Shown here one piece after another: positions 1 through 9,264 of a stretch of 64,000 nt of DNA (the first letter of the stretch is position 1; each line of letters starts with the position of its first letter). Location: positions 40,782 to 104,781 of the forward strand of contig CAAFVD010000094.1 in NCBI GenBank assembly GCA_900766355.1, in the 5' to 3' direction. The notes beneath the pieces were generated by a model, which had not been told where the DNA came from, did no database searches, and worked only from the letters and a program-made list of their open reading frames with translations. Both the position numbers and the translations under genes were made by a program. Source of the stretch: Candidatus Gastranaerophilales bacterium. GTDB taxonomy: Bacteria; Cyanobacteriota; Vampirovibrionia; Gastranaerophilales; Gastranaerophilaceae.

Positions 1-1953
1 GGGTTGGTAAATGCTTATCTTGCAAGGGGTACATATTATGCAAACAAGGCTGGTAATTATAGTGATGCTGCAGATGATTTTAGAAGTGCGTTATTTTATG
101 TGAAATATTATCCTAAAGGTAGTGATGTTCAAAATGGTTATGCAACATCTGTATCAGCAACAAATAGTCTTAATTATTGTTTAAAACAATTAGGTTTTGA
201 TTATTCTGCAGAATCAAGATACAACAAAGCAGACCAATTAAGAACTGAAGGTAAGTTTCCTGCTGCAATATATGAGTTAGAACAAGTTACATCAAACCCT
301 AAATTCAAAAAAACTGCTATGGCTCAGATTGCCGATATGATAAAGATTTTAGGTAACAACGAAAGAGCCGCAGATTATTATAAAGAAGCGCTTAAACTTG
401 ACCCTCATAATGGGCCGTTGTTATTGAGGTACGCTCGTTTGTTGGATAAGTTGGGACGTCAAGATGAGGCTGTTGCTCAATATAATACGGCGCTTTCTGA
501 AAGTGACAATGACCCAGAAATCTTATACGCACTAGAAAGAATTTATTTAAAGAAGCTTGATTCTTATCCAAAAGACCCGGAGCTTAATGCTAATATTGGG
601 GCTATAAAACAAAAACAAGGTGATTATGTAAACGCACTTGTTTATTATAAAAAAGCTGAAGAATACAGTGCAACAACTTCTGATATAAATTCAAGAATAA
701 ATACAAGGTTGAATATAGGTACTCTTTTCCAAGCACAAAAGAATTATGAAAAAGCTTTAGAAGTTTATAAATCAATTCTTGTGGAGTATCCTGACAACTT
801 AAATGCTAATTTATACACTGCTCAATGTCTAGAGGCCATGGGAGAAAATGCAAAAGCTATAGATGCTTATGAAAAGGTTTTATCATTAGACCCGACAAAT
901 AGTGAAATTAGGCAATCTATCGTTACAATAAAACGAAATTCTATGACTCCAGAAGAATTGTTGTCATATATTGAAGGTAATTCTCAAGTTGATAAAACAA
1001 TGGTTGATACAATGTATGACTATGCGATTGAGTATCACAAGAAAAATGATGTTGATAACGCTATCAAGTTTTATAGAGGGGTTTTGAAATTCAACAAATC
1101 AAAAGCTGATGTTTATACAAATTTGGCATTATGTTATGCCGAGAAGAAAGATTACACTTCTGCAAAAGAAATCTTGACTACTGCAAAACAAAGATTTCCT
1201 AATAATAAAACAATCGCAGAAACTTTATCAGATTTGAATAGTGCATCTGTTCTTGATGCAGCATCAGATGCTTATGAAGCGTATTCAGTAAAAGATTATA
1301 ACAAAGCAATTCAGTTATATTCAGCAATAAGCCCTCAGACAAAGGATACATTGTTAGGAATTGCAGCATCTTATGAAGGGTTGCAAGATTCTAATAATGC
1401 AATTGCTTATTATAAAAAAGCATTAAATATTGAACCAAATAATAGTGATATTGCTTATAGTATTGGAGCTTTGTATGCAAACAAAGAGGATTGGTATAAT
1501 GCAAAATCATATCTTCAAAAGGCAGTTAGTCTAAACCCAAATAACAAAGATGCAAGTGCAGCATTGACAGATATAAAGAAAGTAACAAGTCAAATTCAGG
1601 TTCAAAAAGGTGCAGATTTGTTTAATTCGTCAAAATTTGATGATGCGTTGAAGTCATTTAATCAGGCTATACTTGATGATGCTACAAATTCTGATGCGTA
1701 TTATTATAGAGCAATGATTTATGATGGAAAAAATCAACGAAATTTAGCAATAAATGATTATAAAAAAGCTGTTCAATATAACCCTGAACAATATATTGCA
1801 AATTATCTTATCGCAGTAGATTTAGATACGTTGGGTCAATATAAAAATGCTCTAACTTATTATAAAAAGTTTGTTTCACAATACAAAACAGATGATGAAT
1901 ATTTGAAATATACAAAAGCAAGGATACAAGAGTTGGCTAAATATGGAAATTAA
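1..1953 (+). CDS. TPR-repeat protein, 5' end cut by window edge
   Basis: The reading frame is open from base 1, so the true start lies upstream. About 650 residues are visible and consist almost wholly of tetratricopeptide repeats with recurring A-x-x-x-Y-x-x-A-L and D-P/L-N-P-x-N units. TPR arrays are protein-interaction scaffolds; I see no catalytic domain and cannot assess a signal peptide because the N-terminus is missing. The stop overlaps the start of dusB by 11 bases, so the two are probably translationally coupled. Function beyond scaffold is unknown. Confidence 0.85.
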   Translation, partial: GLVNAYLARGTYYANKAGNYSDAADDFRSALFYVKYYPKGSDVQNGYATSVSATNSLNYCLKQLGFDYSAESRYNKADQLRTEGKFPAAIYELEQVTSNPKFKKTAMAQIADMIKILGNNERAADYYKEALKLDPHNGPLLLRYARLLDKLGRQDEAVAQYNTALSESDNDPEILYALERIYLKKLDSYPKDPELNANIGAIKQKQGDYVNALVYYKKAEEYSATTSDINSRINTRLNIGTLFQAQKNYEKALEVYKSILVEYPDNLNANLYTAQCLEAMGENAKAIDAYEKVLSLDPTNSEIRQSIVTIKRNSMTPEELLSYIEGNSQVDKTMVDTMYDYAIEYHKKNDVDNAIKFYRGVLKFNKSKADVYTNLALCYAEKKDYTSAKEILTTAKQRFPNNKTIAETLSDLNSASVLDAASDAYEAYSVKDYNKAIQLYSAISPQTKDTLLGIAASYEGLQDSNNAIAYYKKALNIEPNNSDIAYSIGALYANKEDWYNAKSYLQKAVSLNPNNKDASAALTDIKKVTSQIQVQKGADLFNSSKFDDALKSFNQAILDDATNSDAYYYRAMIYDGKNQRNLAINDYKKAVQYNPEQYIANYLIAVDLDTLGQYKNALTYYKKFVSQYKTDDEYLKYTKARIQELAKYGN

Positions 1954-2911
1954 GGATATACTTGCACAGACAAGAGTTTCTCTTGCTCCGATGGCTGGAA
2001 TTACAGATTATGTTTTGCGTTCTCTAATAAGAGAACAATCAAAAACTTGTATTCTTACAACAGAAATGATTAGTTCAGAAGCTTTGCATAATGTAAAAGA
2101 AACAGATATGATAAAACGAGATGATAATCATTCTCCTATTGTTTATCAGTTAAGTGGTCATAAACCTGAGATGATGGCTGAATGTGCTAAATATCTTGAG
2201 CAAATGGCAGATGTAATAGATATAAACATGGGTTGCCCCGTAAATAAAGTTGTAAAAGGGCAAGATGGAAGTGCTTTGATGAAGAATCCATCTTTAGCTT
2301 ATGATATAGTTCAAGCCGTAAGAGAGAGTATAAATATTCCTGTGAGTGTAAAATTTAGATTAGGCTACACTCAGCAAGATATGAATTTTGTATCATACGG
2401 TCAATATATGCAAGATGCAGGTGCAGAGTTCATAACAATACATGGAAGAACTCGTAACCAAATGTACGCAGGCAAGGCTGATTGGAAAAAGATTAGAGAA
2501 CTGAAAAATAATGTTGATATCCCTGTATTTGCAAATGGTGATGTAGTATCAATTGATACGGCAATCCAATGTCTTGAAGAATCTGGAGCAGACGGTGTTG
2601 CGATTGGACGTGGAGCATTAGGTGATGTTACTCTTATTCATAGAGTTGAGCATTATTTGAACACAGGTGAAAAACTTTCTCCTCCTACATTGGAAGAAAA
2701 AATCGAAACAATGAAACAGCATCTTGATAGAGAGATTGAATTAAGAGGTGAAAAAGTCGGATTAAAATTTGTGAGGAAATTTTATCCTTTCTATATCTCA
2801 GGTGTTCCAAATGCTGCAAAATATAGAAGCAAGCTTGTCGTTATGGAAGATTATAACGAAATAATTGAGGCATTGGATTATATAAAAAAGAACAATACTA
2901 GCCTTTGTTAA
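1943..2911 (+). CDS. dusB: tRNA-dihydrouridine synthase, DusB type
   Basis: A 322-residue FMN-dependent enzyme that reduces uridine to dihydrouridine in tRNA D-loops. The N-terminal LAPMAGITD flavin-binding strand (residues 14-22), the catalytic Cys98 in NMGCPVNKV, the HGRTRNQMY segment (168-175) and the GVAIGRGALG phosphate-binding loop near 218-227 are all present. Length is normal for the family. It overlaps the preceding TPR gene by 11 bases and ends tail-to-tail over the next gene by 14 bases, so its 3' end also encodes the C-terminus of the opposite-strand protein. Confidence 0.93.
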   Translation: MEIKDILAQTRVSLAPMAGITDYVLRSLIREQSKTCILTTEMISSEALHNVKETDMIKRDDNHSPIVYQLSGHKPEMMAECAKYLEQMADVIDINMGCPVNKVVKGQDGSALMKNPSLAYDIVQAVRESINIPVSVKFRLGYTQQDMNFVSYGQYMQDAGAEFITIHGRTRNQMYAGKADWKKIRELKNNVDIPVFANGDVVSIDTAIQCLEESGADGVAIGRGALGDVTLIHRVEHYLNTGEKLSPPTLEEKIETMKQHLDREIELRGEKVGLKFVRKFYPFYISGVPNAAKYRSKLVVMEDYNEIIEALDYIKKNNTSLC

Positions 2912-4100
2912 TTTGTATTGGTGAGAGTATTACTTTTTTGGCACTAGCAAAAAGGTTTATAATTTTATTAGCTAAAAAGTTCTCTCGTAAATCAAATAAT
3001 CTTTGATCTGCATTAGGAAAAGTATTTGATAATTTGTTTGAAGAATCATTATATATATTTTTTGCTTTTTCACCAGCATCTCTAGCATCTTTTTCAAGCT
3101 CGTTATTGTAATATTTCATAAAATTCTTTTCTGGCTGAGTGTATTTCCAACGAGCATTCCTAAATATTCTAGCTTGTTCGTTTTCTTTTTTAGAAAGTTT
3201 TGCACTATCTCGATTCAAAGTATAATTTATTATTCCTTGTTTTTCTTGAAGTTCATCTTGATATTGATGGCGAAATTCGTGGTTTACGGTATCAATAAGT
3301 TCGCCTCTTGAACTGTGTTTTGCAACATCAACTTTTATTTCTTTATATCCTGGTAAACTTCTGGAATATCCCAATGTATTATTAGAAAGACTTTTATTAG
3401 AAATATTGATTGAACGACCTTCTACTTGTTGAACTTTTTTTGCATAATTAGAAGCTGCGTTTAAGAAATCGTCATCGTTATAATTTCTTATATACAAATA
3501 AGGGTCACTCTTAAATGAATCTAAGTTTTCAATATTTCCTCTCAAAGTTTTATTTATCATGCGTCCTTTAGAATCTCTTTGAGCTTCTGTTTCTAAAAAT
3601 CTTCTGTCTTGACTTTTTTTAGTAAAAGTTTCAAAAACTTGATGCTCATGTCTTGCGTTTGTATTATCTTTTGTAATTGTAAGTTTTGTATGACCTAAAT
3701 GATTATTTTTAGAGTCAAAGCCAAACTGTTCTCTGACTTCCTGTACTTTTTTCCCGTTTGAATAAGTTTGTCGAGAAGCAGTTCGATAATTGTCACAAAA
3801 GTGGTCATAAGTATTTACTGTTTTAGATGTAAGTTTATTATCTTCGTATTTAGATATAAATCGTTTTATTAATTTACCAGCTTTGTCTTTAAATGATACA
3901 ATTCTTTGGGAAGAAGCACCAAAATTGGTTTCAAGTTTTACAATATCTATTGACTCTGCATTTTGAGGAATATTATTTGCAATTCTTTTTAATTTTTCAT
4001 CAAGCTTCAAATTTGTATTTTTTGATATGAGTCTGCCACCATTAGAGGTATATTTTTTAGCACTATTTATTACAGTTTCTGCTGTTTTTATATTAACCAT
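2898..4100 (-). CDS. Unknown protein with HExxH zinc-peptidase motif
   Basis: A 400-residue Lys/Asn-rich protein that I do not recognise as a named family. The one catalytic-looking signature is HEFRH at residues 274-278, preceded by DTVN, the HExxH arrangement of zinc metallopeptidases; a third ligand cannot be assigned with certainty. Charged helical residues follow it, with a hydrophobic patch at the C-terminus. No signal peptide is visible. A promoter-like CAATT-N15-ACTTTTTATT element lies upstream at 4123-4152, shared in form with other accessory genes here. It could be a cytoplasmic or non-classically exported peptidase, or a protein that kept only the fold. Confidence 0.7.
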   Translation of the reverse strand: MVNIKTAETVINSAKKYTSNGGRLISKNTNLKLDEKLKRIANNIPQNAESIDIVKLETNFGASSQRIVSFKDKAGKLIKRFISKYEDNKLTSKTVNTYDHFCDNYRTASRQTYSNGKKVQEVREQFGFDSKNNHLGHTKLTITKDNTNARHEHQVFETFTKKSQDRRFLETEAQRDSKGRMINKTLRGNIENLDSFKSDPYLYIRNYNDDDFLNAASNYAKKVQQVEGRSINISNKSLSNNTLGYSRSLPGYKEIKVDVAKHSSRGELIDTVNHEFRHQYQDELQEKQGIINYTLNRDSAKLSKKENEQARIFRNARWKYTQPEKNFMKYYNNELEKDARDAGEKAKNIYNDSSNKLSNTFPNADQRLFDLRENFLANKIINLFASAKKVILSPIQINKG

Positions 4101-4122
4101 TAATCACACATTCCTATATGTT

Positions 4123-4152
4123 AATAAAAAGTTTTTAAGTATTATATAATTG
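4123..4152 (-). promoter_or_regulatory. Bipartite promoter-like element (HExxH gene)
   Basis: Read on the minus strand: CAATT (4148-4152), 15 nt, ACTTTTTATT (4123-4132). The first box and the spacing match the other copies exactly; the second box matches ACTTTATATA at 8 of 10 positions. It lies 22 nt upstream of the ATG. Confidence 0.5.
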
Positions 4153-4232
4153 CTTTTTTAATTGTTAAATTTAACATTGCTTAATACCAAAGATTTAATA
4201 AAAAAGATAAATTTTTGTAAAAATGTTTTATA

Positions 4233-4252
4233 AAATAGCAAAAATTATTTTT
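4233..4252 (+). promoter_or_regulatory. Shared 20-bp upstream element, copy 1
   Basis: The sequence AAATAGCAAAAATTATTTTT occurs here and at 12965-12984. In both places it ends exactly 18 nt before an ATG. It includes the near-palindrome AAAAATTATTTTT. It may be an operator or part of a promoter. Confidence 0.5.
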
Positions 4253-4270
4253 ACGAACATTAAAAATAGT

Positions 4271-4840
4271 ATGAATACTATTACTAATTTACAAATGAAT
4301 AACTCAAACAACATTACCTCATTTAAAGGTTTCGGTATTAAAGGTTTAAAAAGTTTTAAATCAGCAACTCAAATTGAAAATAAACTTCCTCAAGAGTTGA
4401 AAGGTTTGGAACAAAAATATTTTAAAGAATATAGCTTGATGGATAAATTTTTAATCAAATTGAACCTAAAAAAAGATAATTCTGCTGAAATGGCTGTGTT
4501 TGATAGTTTAGGCATGGAACCAGAAAGATATAATGACGGCACAATATCTGTTAAAAGATTTGGAACTTATGAACAAAGTTTTATACATGATATGGGTTTA
4601 AATGAAAAGAAATTATTCAAAACGATATCATCAGTAAGAGGAAATGCAGAGTTTGATAAAAATTCTCAAATTACAAGTCTTGAAAATTTAGAAGATATAT
4701 CTGGAAATTTATATTTAAGAGATTCTAAAATTGATAATATTGGTAAGTTAAATTATGTAGGTAGGCATGTTTATCTAAACGAACATCTTAACAAAGAAAA
4801 CTTTGATAATGTACATGTCTTTGGTTGTGTTTTAGAATAA
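4271..4840 (+). CDS. Small FxG-motif protein with LRR-like C-terminus
   Basis: I place the start at the ATG at 4271 (189 aa) rather than 4223, because a 20-bp sequence identical to one before the gene at 13003 sits exactly 18 nt upstream of this ATG in both cases. The N-terminus is Asn/Thr-rich and ends in SFKG (residues 17-20), the motif shared with several unrelated proteins in the window. The C-terminal 60 residues (SLENLEDISGNLYLRDSKI and following) look like one or two leucine-rich or L-domain-like strands. No catalytic residues or membrane segment are visible. Function unknown. Confidence 0.65.
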   Translation: MNTITNLQMNNSNNITSFKGFGIKGLKSFKSATQIENKLPQELKGLEQKYFKEYSLMDKFLIKLNLKKDNSAEMAVFDSLGMEPERYNDGTISVKRFGTYEQSFIHDMGLNEKKLFKTISSVRGNAEFDKNSQITSLENLEDISGNLYLRDSKIDNIGKLNYVGRHVYLNEHLNKENFDNVHVFGCVLE

Positions 4841-4856
4841 AATTTGCTTTAACATT

Positions 4857-6950
4857 TTATACAATGTAGTTGTATATTTTATCTATTGTAGGTTGAAGAT
4901 TTCTTTCGCTACCAATATACATATATAATTCAGCAATATTTTCTCCAAGTTGCATCAAATCGTTTAATTTCAAAGGTGGCCCCGCAGGTGTTGTTCTAGC
5001 AGGGTTTTTAGGATTTGATAAAATGTTGGTTGAACGCAATAAACATATTCCAATATTGTTGTTTGATATTTCGTATTGAGTTAAACCTTTTGTTATAATA
5101 CCGAGTCCGTTAGCCCAAACTCCTCTTTGCATCGGTGCAGTATTATTTTTTGCCTCTAATCCTTTTTCTTTAGGTAGATTTTTTCTAATATTGTAATCAG
5201 GGTCAAAGTTTCTTTTTATAATTAAATTTGTATCCTCTGAATAAGTTTCATAAATCTTTTCAGGTGTAGAAAAGACTATCTGTAAATTATGGTTTGTGTA
5301 TGTGTTTACCCAATCAACTTTGAATTTTATGAACTCAGATTGGTTATCTAATTCTATAACAAGATTTAGTATATCTCCTACATCTATTTGTATTTGTATG
5401 GCAGAGCGAATATTACCTTCATATAATACTTTTGAACCTATAATTTTGCCGACTTTACCAATATCATTTTCTTCAGGGCCTTCGTTGTAGCTATCACCTT
5501 TGTCTATATAATCCACAAAATTTATTTCATAATTGCCAAGTTTAATTTTGTTATTATCAATAGATAAAAATATTTTTGAGTTTCCGATACTATTATCAGA
5601 AACAAACACATCTGACGGTTCTTTCGCTGGTATAATTTTGTTTTTTTCTACTAGACCCAGATATGTATATATTTCGCTATAATCTTCTGTTATAGGTACT
5701 CTCAATGTATCTGTCAAAAGTTCTTTTGCAAATCCCATTTCTGAATATAACAGTTGATAACCTTCAAGCTTTTTAGGGCTTGTGAACTTTATAGCCCCTT
5801 CAAAATTTCCTCCAACATTGATAATGTCAGTTTCTTTTAATTTTTTATCAAATCTAATTTCGTCAATAATTGTGTTTGCAATTTGTTGAATTTTCTTGTA
5901 TCTAACAATATCCTCTCTATGCACGTCATCTAACGAACAACCATATATAGAGTCGTGGGCTTGATTTTGGAGTAAGAATTTGTAAGCATATACTATCAAT
6001 GATTCATAATTTTGAGTATATTCAGGATATAGTTTTCGTAGCCTATCTGCTTTTTCTAAAAGGTGAGATGTTTCTATATTCATACGTTTTAAATCTAAAC
6101 GTGAAGAATAACTACCTTGTAATGTAAAGGTTTTAGAGTTATCTCTCAATTCCCCAACAACTTTATGGTTGGTAAATCTATCTTTCACAAGTTTTATATA
6201 ATCAAAAATTGAGCCAATTTGTATTTCATAATCATCAAGTCTTTTATTGATTTCTTCAATAGTGTTCATAATGTCATTGTGTATTCCTAAATGGTCACCA
6301 CCAATAGGCATTAATAATACATCATCAGAATATTTTGAGATTTTATTAAGCTCAGATTTTATACAAGATACTTTTGTCTTTATATCAAGGTTTGATGATA
6401 AATAATCATTAAAATACCCACGAACGAGATTTATACAGTTTATGCTTGTAGAATTGTCTGTTAAATTTCGGACTTGCCAAGTAAATTCCGCAGGTATTTC
6501 TCCACACCCTCGCCAAACAACGGCATTATTAATCCCAAACTCTTTAAGAATAGGTATTATGTTAGATGTATGCCCAAATGTATCTGCAAAATACCCTAAA
6601 AAATCTTCGCACCCAAAATCTTTTGCGTATTTCAAACCAATTTCAAGGTTTTTTCTAATCACATTTTCGTCAGTTAAAAATTCATCTATCAAACAATAAA
6701 AAGGTCCAATAAACAATTTTTTTTCTTTGATTAGTTGTTTGACTATTTCTGTGTTTTCAGGGCGCATTTCTAAATAATCTTCTAGAGCAGAAGTTTGTCC
6801 ATCAAAATAAAAGCAAGGAAGTTTACCCGATTTTAACATTCCTAAAATATTATCAAATACTCTAAGAAGACGCATTCTAAAGACTTCAAATTCTCTATAC
6901 CATTCTCTGTCCCAATGCGTATGTACAAATCCGATAACTTTTTTCTTCAT
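4857..6950 (-). CDS. Alpha-mannosidase, glycoside hydrolase family 38
   Basis: A 697-residue GH38 enzyme hydrolysing alpha-mannosides. The N-terminal HTHWD (residues 10-14) carries zinc ligands, D123 in ADTFGH is the expected nucleophile, and QAHDSIYG near residue 335 provides another metal-ligand His. The C-terminal half has the beta-rich GH38 fold with APMQRGVWANG near residue 605. It has no signal peptide, so it probably acts on imported oligosaccharides or glycerate-linked mannose in the cytoplasm. It starts 3 bases after purA ends and has a good AGGAT ribosome site, so it is likely cotranscribed with purA. It is rather short for the family, which often exceeds 800 residues. Confidence 0.9.
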   Translation of the reverse strand: MKKKVIGFVHTHWDREWYREFEVFRMRLLRVFDNILGMLKSGKLPCFYFDGQTSALEDYLEMRPENTEIVKQLIKEKKLFIGPFYCLIDEFLTDENVIRKNLEIGLKYAKDFGCEDFLGYFADTFGHTSNIIPILKEFGINNAVVWRGCGEIPAEFTWQVRNLTDNSTSINCINLVRGYFNDYLSSNLDIKTKVSCIKSELNKISKYSDDVLLMPIGGDHLGIHNDIMNTIEEINKRLDDYEIQIGSIFDYIKLVKDRFTNHKVVGELRDNSKTFTLQGSYSSRLDLKRMNIETSHLLEKADRLRKLYPEYTQNYESLIVYAYKFLLQNQAHDSIYGCSLDDVHREDIVRYKKIQQIANTIIDEIRFDKKLKETDIINVGGNFEGAIKFTSPKKLEGYQLLYSEMGFAKELLTDTLRVPITEDYSEIYTYLGLVEKNKIIPAKEPSDVFVSDNSIGNSKIFLSIDNNKIKLGNYEINFVDYIDKGDSYNEGPEENDIGKVGKIIGSKVLYEGNIRSAIQIQIDVGDILNLVIELDNQSEFIKFKVDWVNTYTNHNLQIVFSTPEKIYETYSEDTNLIIKRNFDPDYNIRKNLPKEKGLEAKNNTAPMQRGVWANGLGIITKGLTQYEISNNNIGICLLRSTNILSNPKNPARTTPAGPPLKLNDLMQLGENIAELYMYIGSERNLQPTIDKIYNYIV

Positions 6951-6953
6951 ATT

Positions 6954-8231
6954 TTATCCTTTGTATATAGTTTGATGTCTATCAGGTCCTACACTAATTA
7001 TTGAAATAGGGCAATCCAGCAATTCTTCTAATCGTGCAAGATATTTTTTTGCGTTTTCTGGTAATTCATCATACTCTTTTATTCCTGTTATGTCCATACC
7101 CCAACCTTTATGAGTTTCATAAACAGGTTCTAAGTATTTATGGATATAAACATCTGTAGGATATGATGTATAAATCTGTCCGTTTCTTGTATCTTTATAT
7201 GAAGTACAAATTTTTATTTCGTCAAAAGTATCAAATACATCTATTTTTGTTAAAGCAATTGAAGTAAATCCTCCAACAAGAACTGCATATTTCATAATTA
7301 CAGCATCAAACCAACCACATCTACGAGGTCTGCCTGTTGTAACTCCGAATTCGTGTCCAATAGTTTGGATTTTTTTACCAGTTTCGTCTGTTAATTCTGT
7401 TACAAAAGGTCCTTCTCCAACTCTTGTAACATAAGCTTTTGAAACTCCAATAACTTCATCTATCATTTTTGGTCCATATCCTGACCCTGTGGCAGCACCA
7501 CCACCGATTGGGCTTGAGCTAGTTACAAATGGATATGTTCCATAATCTATATCAAGCATTACACCTTGAGCGCCTTCAAAAAGTATTGAATCTTTTTTGT
7601 GTTTTCTTAATAACTCTTGCCATTCAAAACAAACATAAGGTTTAAAGATTTTTGCATATTTTTCACATAATGCAGTCAAACATTCTTTTGTATATGGTTC
7701 TAATCCATACACTTTTTCAAGTTGTTTATTTTTGATAGGAAGAATGACATCTAATTTTTCAGATAGAGTTTCTTTTGAATACAAATCTTGTATCTTTAGT
7801 CCAATTCTTGCATATTTGTCTGTATAAGTCGGTCCGATACCTTTTTTTGTAGTCCCGATTTTACCTTTACCGCTATGAGCTTCTGAATATCCATCAATTT
7901 CTATATGGTATGGCATTGTTATGGTTGCGAGAGGGCTAATTTTTAAATTAGAAACGTCAACGCCTTCTTCTATTAAAGCGTTTACTTCCTTTTCAAACGA
8001 TTCAGGATAAATTACTGTACCTGAACCAATAATACAAATTTTGTTTTTGTATAAAATACCAGATGGAATCAAATGGAATTTGTGAGTTTTATTATTCGCA
8101 ACAACTGTATGTCCTGCATTACAACCACCTTGATAGCGAATGACTACATCAGCTTTTTCTGCTAAAAGGTCTGTAATCTTTGCTTTGCCTTCATCTCCCC
8201 ATTGTGCGCCAACAACAACTGTATTTTTCAT
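6954..8231 (-). CDS. purA: Adenylosuccinate synthetase
   Basis: GTP-dependent ligation of IMP and aspartate, the first committed step to AMP. I choose the ATG at 8231 (425 aa): a longer frame beginning with TTG at 8249 overlaps the AGAGG ribosome site. The N-terminus reads VVVGAQWGDEGKAKITDLL; most family members have GDEGKGK, and this Ala variant occurs in some other bacteria. GCNAGHTV, the IMP-binding GTTKKGIGP and TTGRPRRCGWFD are intact. The gene follows the NfnA-like gene, separated by a hairpin at 8254-8292, and precedes the mannosidase by 3 bases. Confidence 0.95.
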   Translation of the reverse strand: MKNTVVVGAQWGDEGKAKITDLLAEKADVVIRYQGGCNAGHTVVANNKTHKFHLIPSGILYKNKICIIGSGTVIYPESFEKEVNALIEEGVDVSNLKISPLATITMPYHIEIDGYSEAHSGKGKIGTTKKGIGPTYTDKYARIGLKIQDLYSKETLSEKLDVILPIKNKQLEKVYGLEPYTKECLTALCEKYAKIFKPYVCFEWQELLRKHKKDSILFEGAQGVMLDIDYGTYPFVTSSSPIGGGAATGSGYGPKMIDEVIGVSKAYVTRVGEGPFVTELTDETGKKIQTIGHEFGVTTGRPRRCGWFDAVIMKYAVLVGGFTSIALTKIDVFDTFDEIKICTSYKDTRNGQIYTSYPTDVYIHKYLEPVYETHKGWGMDITGIKEYDELPENAKKYLARLEELLDCPISIISVGPDRHQTIYKG

Positions 8232-8253
8232 AACTAGATATCCTCTCAAAAAC

Positions 8254-8292
8254 TAAAGGGTTGAATGTTTTTTATTATTCAACCCTTTTTTA
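8254..8292 (-). terminator. Hairpin between nfnA-like gene and purA
   Basis: GGGTTGAAT pairs with ATTCAACCC across a short T-rich loop, with T-runs on both flanks. It could terminate minus-strand transcription before purA or act as an attenuator. The better T-tract is on the plus strand. Confidence 0.55.
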
Positions 8293-8296
8293 CTTA

Positions 8297-9139
8297 TTAA
8301 ACCTTATCTGCCATTTTTAAAAGATTACAATTTTCGGATCTTTTTCTTTCTTGGTCTTTGTATATCCTTGTTCTGTTGATTACCTCATCAAAATCAATTT
8401 TGTGAGCATCAAAATCAGGGCCATCTACACAAGCGAATTTGGTTTCTCCTCCAACCGTAACACGACAAGCACCACACATGCCTGTACCGTCTACCATAAT
8501 TGGGTTCATACTAGCTTCTGTATAAATACCTTTATCTCTTGTTAGATTTGCAACTGCTCTCATCATTGGCATAGGACCAACTGCGATTGCATAATCAACT
8601 TTTTCTTGGTTCATAATTCTTTCAAGAACACCTGTAACAAATCCTTTTTCACCTAATGAACCATCATCAGTTGTGATAAACAATTCAGTACAAGCATCTT
8701 TCATTTTGTCTTGCCAGAAGATTAAATCTTTGTTTCTTGCACCCATAATCATATAAACCTTATTACCAGCTTCTTTAAAAGCTTTTGCAATTAGATAACA
8801 AGGAGCAGCACCATAACCTCCAGCTAGACAAACAACAGTACCATAATTTTTAATATGAGTTGGTTGTCCTAAAGGTCCAACTATATCAACAAGTTCATCA
8901 CCAGCTTCTAATTGGGCAAGTTTTTTAGTAGAATATCCAACTGCCATGAATACAATAGTTAATGCACCTGTTTTTTTATCAACGTCAGCAATTGTAAGAG
9001 GTACTCTTTCTCCGTTTTCTTCTGCTCTAAAAATAATGAATTGTCCTGCTTTAGCGTTTCTTACAACGTATGGAGCATCAATAACTAATTCGTATTGATT
9101 AGGACAAAGTTCTTTTTTTGATAAAATTTTGTAACCCAT
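8297..9139 (-). CDS. NfnA/SudB-like ferredoxin:NADP oxidoreductase subunit
   Basis: An FAD/NAD-binding reductase of about 280 residues with a C-terminal [2Fe-2S] cluster site (GTGMCGACRV and later KFACVDGP). This is the layout of the small subunit of NADH-dependent ferredoxin:NADP oxidoreductase or sulfide dehydrogenase. The start is the ATG at 9139: an in-frame ATG at 9148 directly abuts the GGGAG ribosome site, whereas 9139 has a 9-nt spacer. FAD contacts (RVPLTIAD) and the nucleotide-binding LAGGYGAAP loop are visible. The large partner subunit, normally adjacent, is not in this window, so the complex may be encoded in two places. Confidence 0.85.
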   Translation of the reverse strand: MGYKILSKKELCPNQYELVIDAPYVVRNAKAGQFIIFRAEENGERVPLTIADVDKKTGALTIVFMAVGYSTKKLAQLEAGDELVDIVGPLGQPTHIKNYGTVVCLAGGYGAAPCYLIAKAFKEAGNKVYMIMGARNKDLIFWQDKMKDACTELFITTDDGSLGEKGFVTGVLERIMNQEKVDYAIAVGPMPMMRAVANLTRDKGIYTEASMNPIMVDGTGMCGACRVTVGGETKFACVDGPDFDAHKIDFDEVINRTRIYKDQERKRSENCNLLKMADKV

Positions 9140-9264
9140 ATTAAACATCTCCCTAACTTTTAGTCGTTACCCATAGATTTTATCATAAAAAATATTTTGG
9201 GTAAAACAAAATAACTTAATTATAATAATCTATGATATAATTTCTTTTAAGGGAGTATTTATTT

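Noticed and set aside
5296..5490. Antisense ORFs inside the mannosidase and similar shadows in dnaK, metH, helicase and others
   Set aside because: They lie in other frames of clear genes, have no ribosome site and show no family signal.
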